Origin: Jaltomata sinuosa
Lineage: Eukaryota; Streptophyta; Magnoliopsida; Solanales; Solanaceae
Length of the DNA: 64,000 nucleotides
Assembly (NCBI GenBank): GCA_003996215.1
Contig: QJPP01001789.1
Coordinates: forward strand, 310,001 to 374,000
Direction: 5' to 3'
Shown here in pieces: positions 34,956-45,150 of the stretch (positions are counted from its first letter, which is position 1; each line of letters opens with the position of its first letter). The notes under the pieces were generated by a model, which had not been told where the DNA came from, searched no databases, and was given only the letters and a program-made list of their open reading frames with translations. The translations under genes and the position numbers were made by a program.

Positions 34956-35533
34956 TATGCTGTAATAGAGAATGTAGCACTAGGTGATGATGCCTTAACC
35001 TTCTTTACTTGACTGTTGTTGATGTGATAGGATCCATAAAATTCAAAGTAACCTAATTTCCACATTCTGAATCCTAACTGGCCAACATCCTCCACAATGA
35101 GTACAAGTGAAAGCTCACTATTCTTTCAGTTGATCTATGTTGTGTTTGGTTGCAGTTAAAAAATACTAAAGTATATTTCTTTTACTACCCTTACAAATGA
35201 ACCGGTAAATGATTAACACTCTACCTAAGGATAGCAAAATTGAGAAATTTCTCTTGTTTACCTAAGGATAGTAAAGATTGAGACCAACAAAGCCATCAAG
35301 TTTCGAAGCTAGCCTTTATTCTTTTTGAAAGTCATGACAGACGGACTTGCTTTGAGTTCAAGAAACCAATACTGACCAAATGGATGTTGGACGTCAATTA
35401 CTTAGAAACTTATAGGACTTAGAGATCCAATGGCCTAAACAATGAATGAAAACCTTGTCGCCCAATCGTTCACATCAATAATATACCTATAATTTCAAAA
35501 CTATCTGCTAATGCTCGTCTGGGAAATTAAATA
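34956..35533. other. spacer without recognised features
   Basis: No gene. A phrase TGGATGTTGGACGTCAATTACTTAG at about 35381 recurs in altered form at about 36711, just outside the hAT element, suggesting an old duplication. Confidence 0.35.
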
Positions 35534-35735
35534 GGAGGGGATGTCCTAGCGGCAATGAAAACCTTAAAGATCACGCTTCAGATCCAAGAAAAGCAGAAAA
35601 CATTGTTATTTTTTCTCATCTGCTTAAACCCTGATTGGCAGAGCTGTCCAGTACTTGTACCGGTGGTAGGTAACAGATACTCGGTGAAATAGTCGAAAGG
35701 TGTGGGTAAGCTGACTCGGACATCACCTTTGTAAA
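35534..35735 (+). mobile_element. SolS-like SINE
   Basis: GGATGTCCTAGCGGCAATG resembles the tRNA-derived head. The body has GGCAGAGCTGTCCAGTACTT, GTGGTAGGTAACAGATACTC and AAGCTGACTCGGACATCAC, which match the body I remember from nightshade SolS SINEs. It has no coding capacity and would rely on LINE enzymes. Confidence 0.7.
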
Positions 35736-35891
35736 TGAGTTAAAAGAAGAGGAACAACCAAATGGCATATTTGAAGAATAAGCACACTATAATTTAACCA
35801 CGTCCCATTGATTTTAACCAATCACTGACCTAGCAGTAAAGGTTAGGCCCAACTAAGGCATCAAGGAATAAAAGAGAAAAAACAAACATTG

Positions 35892-35899
35892 ACTGAATG
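35892..35899. other. 8-bp target duplication ACTGAATG, left copy
   Basis: Identical to 36705-36712 across the hAT-type element. Confidence 0.9.
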
Positions 35900-36704
35900 T
35901 AGGGATGAGCATGGGGCGGATGCGGGGCGGATGTGGGGCGGGTTCTATCTTAACCCGCAAAAATTTCAACCCCACTCCGCCCCACATAACATTTTCACCC
36001 GCATCCACCCGCACCACACCAAACCCGCATTCACCCGCCCCGCCCCGCCCTGCTCAAGTTTTTTTTTTTTTTTTTTTTCAATTGTTAGTTTTATACACGG
36101 TGTCTCTATTTAAATAAGATTCAATATAATTACAGTATCATTATACTTTTAAAATCATGTTCATGCAGTGTTTCAACCAGAAAAATAGCACAGTGAAAAC
36201 GAAAAAGGAAAAGAGGAAAATAGCTTTCCAGTATGTTGACAATTCACAAATTCACCCAAATAAATATACTATATCTCTTGTGGCCAAAGAAGAAAACATT
36301 ATCTGTACCAAAAAAAAAAGGTTTATCAAGCCTAATTTTACAATACTATATATGTATCATTGTGTAAGCATGTATAAGCAAGGAACATCATATAATTATA
36401 TTTTGTAACCTCTCAAATAAACTAAAGTATAAATATCTAATTACTTCTCATTCTCTTGTTTAAAAACAAAGAAAATAAAATGCTACATAATACAATTCAA
36501 ATTTTGGAAAGACATTCAAGGAAGTCATGGAAGCTCAGTTAGGTTTTAGGATAGCTAAAATCCAAATCGTGATCTTTAGGTGCTTAAGAGTAGCTTTTAA
36601 AAATACTAACCCGCACCCGCCCCGCACCCCCAAAAAATTTATTAGAAAAAGAATTAACCCGCCCCGCCCCGCCCCGCACCCGCACCGCCCCATTGCCATC
36701 CCTA
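35900..36704. mobile_element. hAT-type non-autonomous element (805 bp)
   Basis: Left end TAGGGATGAGCATGGGGCGG, right end CCGCCCCATTGCCATCCCTA: inverted ends of about 20 bp. A perfect 8-bp duplication, ACTGAATG, lies on each side, diagnostic of hAT transposition. Subterminal regions carry many copies of GGGGCGG/CCCGCC in opposite orientation, the usual transposase-binding pattern. The interior (36080-36580) is AT-rich with a poly-T run and encodes no transposase; the ORFs at 35889-36117 and 36527-36709 are products of the C-rich repeats. Confidence 0.9.
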
Positions 36705-36712
36705 ACTGAATG
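36705..36712. other. 8-bp target duplication ACTGAATG, right copy
   Basis: Identical to 35892-35899. Confidence 0.9.
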
Positions 36713-37174
36713 GGTGTTGAACATCAATTACTTACATGGCTTAGAGTCATTCTATATGTGGTCATCCAGTTTCAAGTGTGTAGAGTAATATGATGGATAG
36801 CTTCTATATGTACTTCTACTTGGGACCTCTCCCAGAGGCGGAGTGGGGATTTGAATTTTGTGGGTTCTAAATTCTAGGATAGCGACACCAGGTATTAGTA
36901 ATCGCCACTACTTATAAGTTAGAATTTTAGATGAGAGAACTGCAATGGCATATCCTTGAGGATCTTTCTTTTCAGTTATGGTTACAAAATAATAAAAATA
37001 AAAATGGTTTTCCTCTCCTATGTATTGTTGCAGGACATTAATCACCAGGACTAACATGCTTTAGCTTCCTTAAAAAGAACCTAGAAATAAGGTATTGTAT
37101 GAACGTGGATGTATTACTTGTGAGATTACACTAGATATGTTGTTGTAATAAGAACTAATTCATTCCGAGTCATT
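36713..37174. other. spacer
   Basis: No gene seen. The right end runs into the LINE RNase H relic. Confidence 0.4.
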
Positions 37175-37448
37175 CAAGGGAAATACGAACATCGCATGGC
37201 AACTCCAAGATTCCATAGATGATATAAAACAGATTCTCTCTCAGACAAATCATATGATCCAACATTGTTATAGAGAAGCTAATCAAGTCGCGGACGTGCT
37301 AGCCAAGTGGAGCATCGATGAACAAGATGGGAAATTTTTTGAGTCCAAAGATCTTCCCAAAGGTGCGATAGGGCCATACATTCTTGACAAGGCTAACATG
37401 GCATCAATTAGACATAAACAAAGGAAGAGCATCTTTGTACAATTGTAA
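37175..37448 (+). pseudogene. LINE-derived RNase H fragment
   Basis: The plus frame reads GNTNIAWQLQDSIDDIKQIL and then IQHCYREANQVADVLAKWSI, the C-terminal half of the RVT_3/RNase H domain that closes many plant LINE ORF2 proteins. The R-E-A-N-QVAD-LAK signature is intact. The preceding RT and zinc-binding parts are absent, so this is a 5'-truncated LINE copy or a captured piece. It ends at TAA 37446-37448. It differs in sequence from the LINE copies at 50440 and 53245. Confidence 0.8.
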
Positions 37449-38587
37449 ATTTTTGGGAGCCTAATTTTTGCTTAGCAAGTTCTTTCACTGTAAAGTACCC
37501 CAAGCGAGCATATGGATCGTGTAAACGCTCTGCTTCAGAGGCTATTCTTATCCTCTGTTTTTTGTACATTCCACTCTGAAGAAATAAAAGGTCCACGTCA
37601 CCATAAAGGCGTAAATTTTTTTTAAAAAAAAAAATCATTCTGAGTCATGGCTACAGAATTTGCAATTTTCTTAGATATGTTGCCAGGGGGGAGAGAATTT
37701 AGTCACTTATTTATAAACTACCAGCAGAACATTCCAAAGGTCGATAAAGAGTTGCACACAATGCGTATAACTACTTGATACATAGATGTATACAACAAAA
37801 GATGGCATTTTGCGAAGCTAAAAGGTTACGCCCAGTACAGAAAGGATGCAAATCATACCTGTGCAATTCTTCCATGATGGCTATTCACAATGTTATTAAT
37901 ACCATCTCTACTGTTTTACCCAATTATTGAACTGGAAACAGTGATCTTCAGAAGAGATATTGTTTAAGACACATATCAGAAGAAATGTTAATGTTAAAAA
38001 ATGTGTGACAGAGAGACAAGAAATATGTCTAATTCAACAGCTTCTGTTTGCGAGCTATTAATTTTAAACCTTAATAAGCACAAAGCGGTTGTTTTCCAAG
38101 AACTTGTACTAAACTTTTGATTTGGTACAAGAATATTACACCTACAGCTTCAATAACCAAGAAATCTCCAAGGGTCAATGGCGCATGCTAGTATAAATTC
38201 AATCATACATAATTAAAAAGAGATAAGCATGCATATCCTTGATTTAAAGACCCTGAATTGCATCACACTGCAAGACCACAAACTAATGATAACTGATTAG
38301 GCTTGACATATATTTCATGCATTCTATCAAAGATTTCAAGAGTTAGTTATCAAGACTAACATATAACATGCCTAAACCACGACACCACAACATCCCACAA
38401 CTCTGCATCTTAAATCACTCAATTGTTTGACACAAAATGAACAACCTGAATGCTCCCATACCTAGTAAAGCATTCTAACAGCATGATTTTTTGGCCATAC
38501 ATGGTTCTTTGGTAATAGGATAACTTGAAGACCAGCCTCTGATGCAGCCCTTCACACGGAAATTCCATCATAGTGGCTTTGAGCAAA

Positions 38588-38588
<1 letters not shown>
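37449..38588. other. spacer
   Basis: No gene seen on either strand. The first ~180 bp are probably the 3' UTR of the LINE fragment, ending in an A-rich run near 37620-37634. Confidence 0.45.

Positions 38589-38627
<39 letters not shown>
38589..38627 (+). repeat. poly-C run of 39
   Basis: Thirty-nine consecutive C residues, then TCCCCCTTTCC. The ORFs that cross it encode only Pro or Gly runs and are not genes. The run length may be affected by sequencing or assembly. Confidence 0.9.
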
Positions 38628-38630
<3 letters not shown>

Positions 38631-38760
38631 CCCTTTCCAAGTTGGTCCCCATGATGGCATTCTGAACAAACACATCTTATTCAAGATCAATCTTCGTCAC
38701 ATAGACATAGCAATGTATTTGTTCCCCAAGGTCCAAAGTCTCCAATGATCTACATGCCTG

Positions 38761-38850
38761 CAACAACAACAATAAGTCCCATAAGTGGGGTCTGGGGAGG
38801 GTAGGATGTAAGCAGACACCCTACCTTTGTCTTTGTGGGTAGGATTTACA
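38761..38850 (-). mobile_element. TS-like SINE, 3' fragment
   Basis: Plus strand shows CAACAACAACAATAAGTCCC, then AAGTGGGGTCTGGGGAGGGT and TACCTTTG. This is the reverse complement of the 3' half of the nightshade TS SINE with its TTG tail. A short direct repeat (TACATGCCTGCAACA) brackets it at 38751-38764 and about 38849-38862, probably the target duplication. Confidence 0.7.
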
Positions 38851-38862
38851 TGCCTGCAACAC

Positions 38863-39362
38863 ACTAGAAACACTAAACTAGTCTAGAACGCGAATGCGTC
38901 TTCATATATAAAGGTTACTCCATTGATGCAAAGGATAATATAACATTCCAATGAATCATATCTATGTTAGGGATCTCTTTGAAAAACTAGTTCAGCATCA
39001 TCTTATAAATGGATCAGATTCATGATCAAGCTTATAAATGAATGCGATAATGCTCCAATGAATATCTGTCTGAACCATAAACACAAGCATTTTCAAGATT
39101 GTAGTGAATACAAATAGCTTAATCTCATGACTCTTTCCATGCAATCAAACAAACAATTCAACATCCTCAATTTACTGTTACAAAATGATCAGAAAAGGAA
39201 ATAAAGGAAGCCATGTTTTCTCATCGGCATTTCGTCAAGCTGCTGGTGACCATCATGCAGTAATTCAGAGACATCATCATGCAATTTAGATATAGTGAAT
39301 GAACTACAGAGATTAGAATTGTGTGCTAAAAATTGAAACTATGGAATTTTGATCACTCGATT
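38863..39362. other. spacer
   Basis: No gene seen. Confidence 0.4.
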
Positions 39363-39420
39363 ACAACAACAACATACGTATTCCCACAACAACAACAACA
39401 TACGTATTCCCACAACATAG
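39363..39420 (-). repeat. 28-bp tandem duplication of a TS-SINE-like tail
   Basis: ACAACAACATACGTATTCCC occurs twice in direct order. It resembles the TTG tail of TS SINEs in reverse orientation. Confidence 0.55.
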
Positions 39421-39508
39421 ACCACCACTCAATTGTTCCATTAAAAACAAATACAATATAATTTTACTATAGTAGCAATTAGAGAAAAATAGCAACTTGT
39501 TAGTTGCT

Positions 39509-39514
39509 AAAAAA
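39509..39514 (-). terminator. RNA polymerase III terminator of the tRNA-Met gene
   Basis: Six A on the plus strand, so six T on the coding strand, five bases after the mature 3' end of the tRNA. This length is a strong Pol III stop. Confidence 0.85.
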
Positions 39515-39519
39515 GATAA

Positions 39520-39604
39520 TGGGGTGAGAGAGGCTCGAACTCTCGACCTCAGGATTACTCAGAAGCTATGAGACCTACGCGCTAGCCAACTGCGCCACCA
39601 CCCC
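39520..39604 (-). tRNA. elongator tRNA-Met (CAT) with intron
   Basis: On the minus strand the gene begins GGGGTGGTGGCGCAG and ends CTCTCTCACCCCA. The acceptor stem pairs GGGGTGG with TCACCCC; the D arm is GCGC...GCGC; the T arm is GAGAG TTCGAGC CTCTC. Anticodon CAT is at 39568-39570, followed by a short intron of about a dozen bases placed just after the anticodon, as is usual for plant elongator tRNA-Met. Internal promoter boxes are intact: A box TGGCGCAGTTGG and B box GTTCGAGCC. No CCA is encoded, as expected. AT-rich sequence upstream and a T6 terminator downstream complete a functional-looking gene. It inserts methionine during elongation. It stands alone among repeats. Confidence 0.95.
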
Positions 39605-40242
39605 TCTTATTATATTTTGAACAAATTATATTTATATCTCTCTAGAAACTAAATAAAGCTTTCATGCAAAAGATAGGAATGGTGTGTGATCTTTTGAAAT
39701 TATGGAAAAAGTAATTTCGCCCTTTTTATGGAAAAGCCACCTTTACATTTTTGTTGGAAATCAACTTACTGGATACTATAGAAGGACACAAAGTATCAGT
39801 CGATCGAAACAAATCTCAGTAAATAGCCAAGAGATTAAAAATCCCACTTTCCACTTTCTAGCCAATTCACTAGCACTGGAATCGCTATACATATTCTATA
39901 CGATAATGATACAATTTCTATACACATCCTATATACAATAATTATACAGTTTCTACACACATCCTATATGGAGTAGTTCCTATTGAAATCTTATATAGAT
40001 ACATATTATATACAACAATCATACAGTTTCTAGACACATCTTATATAGTTTCTATAGAAATCTTATACAGATACATATCCTATACAACAATTATACAGTT
40101 TCGATTCATATCATATACAGTTTCTATATACATACTATAAAATATACATATCCTATACAACAATTGTACAGTTTCTATACATTTACATTTAATTATTTTT
40201 TAAAAAATCACTAATTTTTTTAGCCAAAAAAAGAGTAGCGAA
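39605..40242. other. AT-rich spacer with a tandem ATAC-rich repeat
   Basis: 39890-40180 repeats phrases such as ACAATTATACAGTTTCTA and CATATCCTATACAAC several times. No gene seen. Confidence 0.6.
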
Positions 40243-40251
40243 ACAAAAAAA
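40243..40251. other. 9-bp target duplication ACAAAAAAA, left copy (outer MITE)
   Basis: Same nine bases at 42872-42880. Low complexity, but the position at both element ends supports it. Confidence 0.7.
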
Positions 40252-40273
40252 GAGTGAAGTATTAAAAACACAC

Positions 40274-40282
40274 CTAAACTAT
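40274..40282. other. 9-bp target duplication CTAAACTAT, left copy (inner MITE)
   Basis: Identical to 42343-42351. Removing the inner element and one copy restores the left arm of the outer MITE, which matches its own right arm. Confidence 0.9.
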
Positions 40283-40439
40283 GGGACAACTACACAAATG
40301 CTCTTTAAAGGGAGTGACTTTGCATTTTTGTCCCCCATAAAAATGGTCTTACAAAAATAGTCTTCCTTGTTTTTTATGGATAGAGCAACTACCTTTTTGC
40401 CCCTCTACACCTCAAATATTTTTAAATAACTCTCAATGC

Positions 40440-40865
40440 TCATTTGTCTCTCAACTTTTATATATATTTCTTTTTCTCTTTTTCTCTTTTTTCTTTTCTT
40501 TTATTTCTATTTTTTCTTTTTCTATTTCTTTTTTTCTTTTTTCTTTTTTTTTTCTTTTTTTCTTAACCTTTATTTTTCTTTTATTTTTTGTTTTATTCTT
40601 TCTTCTACGTTTTTTCTTTTTTCTCAATCTTTATTTTTTTTCTTTTCTCCTCTCAATTCTATTTTTTTCTCCTTTTATTTTTATTTTTTTATTTTTTTAT
40701 TTTTTTATTTTTCTCAACCTTTATTTTTTGTTGTCTTTTTTTTCTCGTTTTTTTCTTTTTTTCTCAATATTTATTTTTTTCTCTCAACTTCTATTTTTTT
40801 ATTTTTTCTTTGGTTTTTAATTTTTCTTTTCTCTTTTTTTTAATCAATTTTTTCGACCTTTATTT
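40440..40865 (+). repeat. pyrimidine-rich tract (left arm)
   Basis: About 425 bp almost entirely T and C on the plus strand, in TTTTTTCTTTT and CAACCTTTATTTTT phrases. It is roughly complementary to the purine-rich tract at 41905-42185. ORFs made of Phe, Leu and Ser at 40436-40956 arise from this composition and are not genes. Confidence 0.85.
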
Positions 40866-40869
40866 TTTT

Positions 40870-41830
40870 ATGAGATGTTCTATAATTCTTGCTTTAGAGG
40901 CAAGACTTAGCCCAAAAACTTCCAAACAACAAATTACGCCCATGAGCAAGACTTGACACTAGTATATTGTGTCTTGATTTATGAAATGTTTTATAACACT
41001 TGCCTCAGAGGCAAGACTTAGCCCAAGGACCTCTAAAAAAATACAAGTTACGCTCCATGGGCAAGAGTTCACACTACTTCATTATGTCTAAATTTATGAG
41101 ATACTCTATAACTCTTGCCTTAGAGGCAAGACTTAGCTCAAGGATTTTCAAACAACAAGTTATGCTCCACGAGCAAGACTTGACACTACCTCATTGTGTC
41201 TTGATTTATGAGACATTCTATAACTCTTGCCTTAGAGACAAGACTTAGCCCAAGGACTTTCAAACAACAAGTTACGCCCCATGGGGAAGATTTGACACTA
41301 TCATATTGTGCTTGATTTATGTGATGCTCTATAACGCTTGCCTAAGAGGCAAGACTTAGCCCAAGGACTTCCAAATAACAAATTACGCCCCATGGGCAAG
41401 AGTTGACACTACCACATTGTATCTTGATTTATGCGATGCTCTATAACTCTTGCCTTAGAGGCAAAACTTAGCTCAAAGACTTTCAAACAACAAGTTACGC
41501 CTCATTGGCAAGAGTTGACACTAGCACATTAGGTCTTGATCATGAGATGCTCTATAACGTTTGCCTTAGAGGCAAGACTTAGCCCAAGGGCCTCCCAAAA
41601 ATAAGTTATGCCCCATGGGCAAGAGTTAACACTACTTCATTGTGTCTTAATTTATGAGATGCTCTATAACTCTTGCCTTAGAGGTAAGACTTAGCTCAAG
41701 AATTTTTCAAACAACAAGTTATGCTCCACGAGCAAGGCTTGACACTACCTCATTGTGTCTTGATTTATGAGATGTTCTATAACATTTGTCTTAGAGGCAA
41801 GACTTGTTCCAAAGGACTTCCAAACAACAA
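40870..41830 (+). repeat. nine ~112-bp tandem repeats
   Basis: Units start near 40870, 40983, 41097, 41209, 41320, 41434, 41545, 41657 and 41768 with GAGATGCTCTATAAC or a variant, followed by TTGCCTTAGAGGCAAGACTT and GTTACGCCCCATGGGCAAG. Each unit has two short dyads: CTTGCCTTAGAGGCAAG and a second around CCATGG. No coding sense. Confidence 0.92.
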
Positions 41831-41904
41831 AGCACGCTCTTAAGTTTACTTCGATTTCAAAGAAAAAAGATCTTCTTTGTGGATTATCCAACTTTTTTTG
41901 TTCA

Positions 41905-42185
41905 TTAGAAAAAAATAATAGAGGTTAAGAAAAAAAGAGAAGAATAAAAGAGAAAAGAAAAAAATAAAGATTAAAAAAAAAAGCGAAAAAAATAAAAGTT
42001 GAGAAAAAAAAGAAAAAAGAGAAAAAAAATAAAGGTTGAGAAAAAAATGAACAAAAAAAAGTTAAGAGAAAAAAAGAAAATAAAGGTTGAGAAAAAAGAA
42101 AACGAGAATTAAAAAAAAATTGAGAAAAAAAAAAGATAAAAAATTAAAAAGATAAAAGAAAAAAGAAAAATGAAAATTAAGAGTT
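41905..42185 (+). repeat. purine-rich tract (right arm)
   Basis: About 280 bp almost entirely A and G, with AAATAAAGGTTGAGAAAAAA phrases that are the complement of the CTCAACCTTTATTTTT phrases in the left tract. Confidence 0.85.
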
Positions 42186-42342
42186 GAGAGACAAATGAAC
42201 ATGGAGAGTTATGGTGTAGAGGGGCAAAAATGTATATGTTCTATACATAAAAAGGAAGGAAGGATATTTTTTAAAGATTTTTCTTATGAGGGGCATAAAT
42301 TGAAGATCACTCACTTTTGAGGACACTGCATGTAATTTCCTG

Positions 42343-42351
42343 CTAAACTAT
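42343..42351. other. 9-bp target duplication CTAAACTAT, right copy (inner MITE)
   Basis: Identical to 40274-40282. Confidence 0.9.
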
Positions 42352-42871
42352 CCCCTTTTATTGAGTTTCATACCTAAACTATTGGAAGTATGAGTTTCAT
42401 ACCTAAATTATCACTCACTAGTTTGAGAAACACACCTCAACTAATATGTTATGGTGTGTGTACTACACTCTCTATTTTATTTTTAAAAATCCTGCCACGT
42501 GGCACTCCGCGCGGATTTTTTTTTTCACCTTGGCAAATATTAAGTAAATTATTAGTATTAAATTAAAAATTAAATATTTATCAAGTTGAGAAATGATGAA
42601 GAAAAAGGGGAGAAATAAAGATAAAATCAATTGAAAAATAAAAAAAATGACGTGTCAGCTAAAAAATAAATAAATATGTCACATCATCAGAATATTTAAT
42701 GTCCAGACGCACCTAAGTGTGTTTGTACATAAATACTTACTCCAGTCAATGTTGAGGTGTGTTTCTCAAACTAATGAGTGATAATTTAGGTATGAAACTC
42801 ACACTTCCAATAGTTTAGGTATGAAACTCAAAAAAAGATGATAGTTTAGGCGTGTTTTTGATACTTCACTC

Positions 42872-42880
42872 ACAAAAAAA
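42872..42880. other. 9-bp target duplication ACAAAAAAA, right copy (outer MITE)
   Basis: Identical to 40243-40251. Confidence 0.7.
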
Positions 42881-43328
42881 TAAAATTAAAAAAGCAGCAA
42901 TAAAATATATATTTTTTAAAAAGGGTCGGAATGGCCCAAATTTAAAAATGACCATTGCATGAAATTTAAATGGCCGAGTGACATATAATGACATTATTTT
43001 GAAATGGCCATTTTTAGTGAAAATAGTTGGCCCGACTGGCCACGTGATGTCCTTTCAACAGCCTCATGCATATAAACAAGAAAAATGTCGAAATTTAAAT
43101 TTATTCTGTAATTAAAATTTGTTTTGGTAAACTTATAAATTAAATTAAATGATTTTTTCAATAAACAAAAAATTTACAAATATTTTCACCACATCCTTGT
43201 ATTATGTCATACGCCAACTCAGATTTTGTTCACCTTATCTTTCATTTTTCTCCTGGTTTGTTTCATGTTAGATCATGCATCATGATGATTGGCAGCAGTC
43301 AGCACCTTATCTTTCATTTAATTGAGAT
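42881..43328. other. spacer with a small inverted repeat
   Basis: AATGGCCCAAATTTAAAAATG near 42930 faces GGCCATTTTTAGTGAAAATAG near 43003, a possible short foldback. No gene seen. Confidence 0.45.
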
Positions 43329-43333
43329 ATACA
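43329..43333. other. 5-bp target duplication ATACA, left copy (solo LTR)
   Basis: Same five bases at 45146-45150. Confidence 0.85.
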
Positions 43334-45145
43334 TGTCACGACCCAGACCGTTGTGAGTGACACCCATCCAACCCCTGGATTAGCGAATCAATAGAGCTCA
43401 ACTCTTAGCATAGCCTAACAGCTTAAAACCAGTATGCAAAAAGTAAACTAGCAACAATATCAATAAATCAACTCTATTAAAAATTAACCTGCGGAAAATC
43501 CCTCCCTAGAATCTGAAAGTCATCGTACCAAAAACATCTACTAAAACTAGAGTACGGGGATGCAACCCCAAGTAAAGAAATAGTGTAAGCCCGAAACAAG
43601 TGGGCTACAACTCAATGGATAGAAATCAAGGCAGTTTGGTCGAACAACTCACCCTTGATATCTCGAAGTGTCAGGCCTACAGGTGAGGTCGTGCGTCAAC
43701 CGCCGGAAGATTTCCTATACTCACAAAAAGACAAGCAAGTGCAGTATCAATACACAACCACCGTGTACTGGTAGGATCATCATCCAGTTCTAAATTAACA
43801 GTGTATGAATAGTACAGAAGTCAAGTAAGAGTACAGAAACACATAAGCAAGTCAACAGATATTTCTAGACTACAAGTCTCTCCCTAACTTGTGCCCACAT
43901 GTAAACCACTTTCACAACCATGATCAACAATCCACAGTCACAACAATGAACAATCAACACTTGTAAACCAACAAGCAAAACACCTAGTTCATTTCACAAG
44001 ACTGAAAAACATGATTTTGGACATTCTTAAACCATTCCCTAAGCAATGCATACCACACAATTACTTAGACATAAGTACACAAACACACAATGCATACAGA
44101 AATCAATAACCATCACCTACCTCGAATAATCAAGCTCTACAGTGTCAGAGCTTTTCCTTTTTCAGGATCCCTTGCTTGTTCTTGGTCTAGAAACAAATAT
44201 ATAAACACTATAGTTAATTAACTGGCCTAAATTACCTGGATTATACAAAAATTCTAATCCCCAGGCCAAACCATGATCATCCCAACCCTTCCGGGGCTTT
44301 TCCGCCATTAATTCACCTAAGATTATTATTTATATCGATACATTTAGAGAATTAAAGCTTGGTGATCATTACCCATTAACTATAATTAATACCCAAGAAC
44401 TCTAACATCCTAGAATTCTCCCTTTCCCCCTCGGATTGTACAGTCCTAGGTTATCCCAAACCTTTCCCTAAGTCCACCCCTAGAAATTCTATAGCGTAGG
44501 AAAGATATCACGGAGTTTGAGAAGTAGAATCCTTACCTTTAGGATAAAAAACAGTGAAAAATTAGTAGGAATCGCCTAAAATCGCCCCCTTCTCCCAAAA
44601 TGAGTTGTAGAAAAACTGAACTATTTTGAGAAAGTTTCTGCATTAAATCCCGTCACGCTCCGCTATAGCGGTACCGCGGTAGCAGAGTCATCCGCTATGG
44701 CGGAGGCTGACTGACGTTGACTTCCGCTGTAGCGATATTTTCTCCGCTACGGCGGAGGTCACTATGGCGGAATGTCAACCGCCATAGCAGTTGACACGGG
44801 ACAAAAAGTCATAAAATCTTCAAAACTGGTCCATTCTACAACACACTTATTTTTCCCGACGTCCTGGAATAACCCTTTCACGTCAACCTCGATTCTCAGA
44901 GTTCTACTTACCCAAATTCGTTTCTGAAAAGTCCCCCGGACTCCTTTATGTCTTAGCTAAAAGGAAAACTAGCTCAAATCAAGACATCTAACCCAATAAT
45001 TACCTGGATTGCCCTAAACTATACCTCGCTTCAAAATCGATCGAGACTAGCCTAACTCAGAATTTTAAACTCCCAAATCCGGAGTTTTCTAACTCTAAAA
45101 ATTAGCACGAATTGTTTACCCATAATGACGGACCCGATCGTTATA
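43334..45145 (-). mobile_element. solo LTR of a Tekay-related gypsy element
   Basis: Plus strand begins TGTCACGACCCAGACC and ends GGACCCGATCGTTATA. Read on the minus strand it has the same landmarks in the same order as the Tekay LTR at 55366-57639: a start resembling TGTAACGACCGGGTCC, a palindrome-rich zone with CCGCTATAGCGG-type motifs, and the TCGTGACA end. The perfect ATACA duplication on both sides shows it is one insertion, and the lack of internal sequence shows it was reduced by LTR-LTR recombination. The first dinucleotide has changed from TG to TA. Confidence 0.88.
44650..44795 (-). repeat. CCGCTATAGCGG-type dyad cluster in the solo LTR
   Basis: CCGCTATAGCGGTACCGCGG, TCCGCTATGGCGGAGG, TCCGCTACGGCGGAGG and CCGCCATAGC variants. 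The corresponding zones in the full element are at 55735-55860 and 62930-63050. Confidence 0.8.
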
Positions 45146-45150
45146 ATACA
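45146..45150. other. 5-bp target duplication ATACA, right copy (solo LTR)
   Basis: Identical to 43329-43333. Confidence 0.85.

Larger units (their letters stand above)
40283..42342. mobile_element. inner Mutator-like MITE (2.06 kb) carrying tandem repeats
   Basis: Left end GGGACAACTACACAAATGC and right end GCATGTAATTTCCTG are the start of inverted repeats that extend, with mismatches, through GAGTGACTTTGCATTTTTG...CCCCCATAA against the complementary sequence at 42280-42330. The next layer, CTCAATGCTCATTTGTCTCTC near 40432, faces GAGACAAATGAACATGGAG near 42188. Perfect 9-bp duplications, CTAAACTAT, flank it. In the centre are a pyrimidine-rich tract, nine ~112-bp repeats and a purine-rich tract. 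No transposase. Confidence 0.85.
40252..42871. mobile_element. outer Mutator-like MITE, interrupted by a second MITE
   Basis: Left end GAGTGAAGTATTAAAAACAC faces GTGTTTTTGATACTTCACTC at the right. The 9-bp direct repeats at both edges fit Mutator-like transposition. The inverted repeat continues inward as TTTCATACCTAAACTATTGG (about 42368) against the reverse copy near 42800. The left arm is split at 40282/42343 by the inner element. No transposase is encoded. Confidence 0.8.

Noticed and set aside
35889..36117. Overlapping plus-strand ORFs with Pro, His and Arg
   Set aside because: Translate the CCGCCC-type subterminal repeats of the hAT element.
38419..38748. ORFs with Pro or Gly runs on both strands
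   Set aside because: Produced by the 39-C run; no flanking protein similarity.
40436..40956. Two long plus-strand ORFs (135 and 122 codons) rich in Phe, Ser and Leu
   Set aside because: They come from the T/C-rich tract of the inner MITE; no domain, and the composition explains the open frame.
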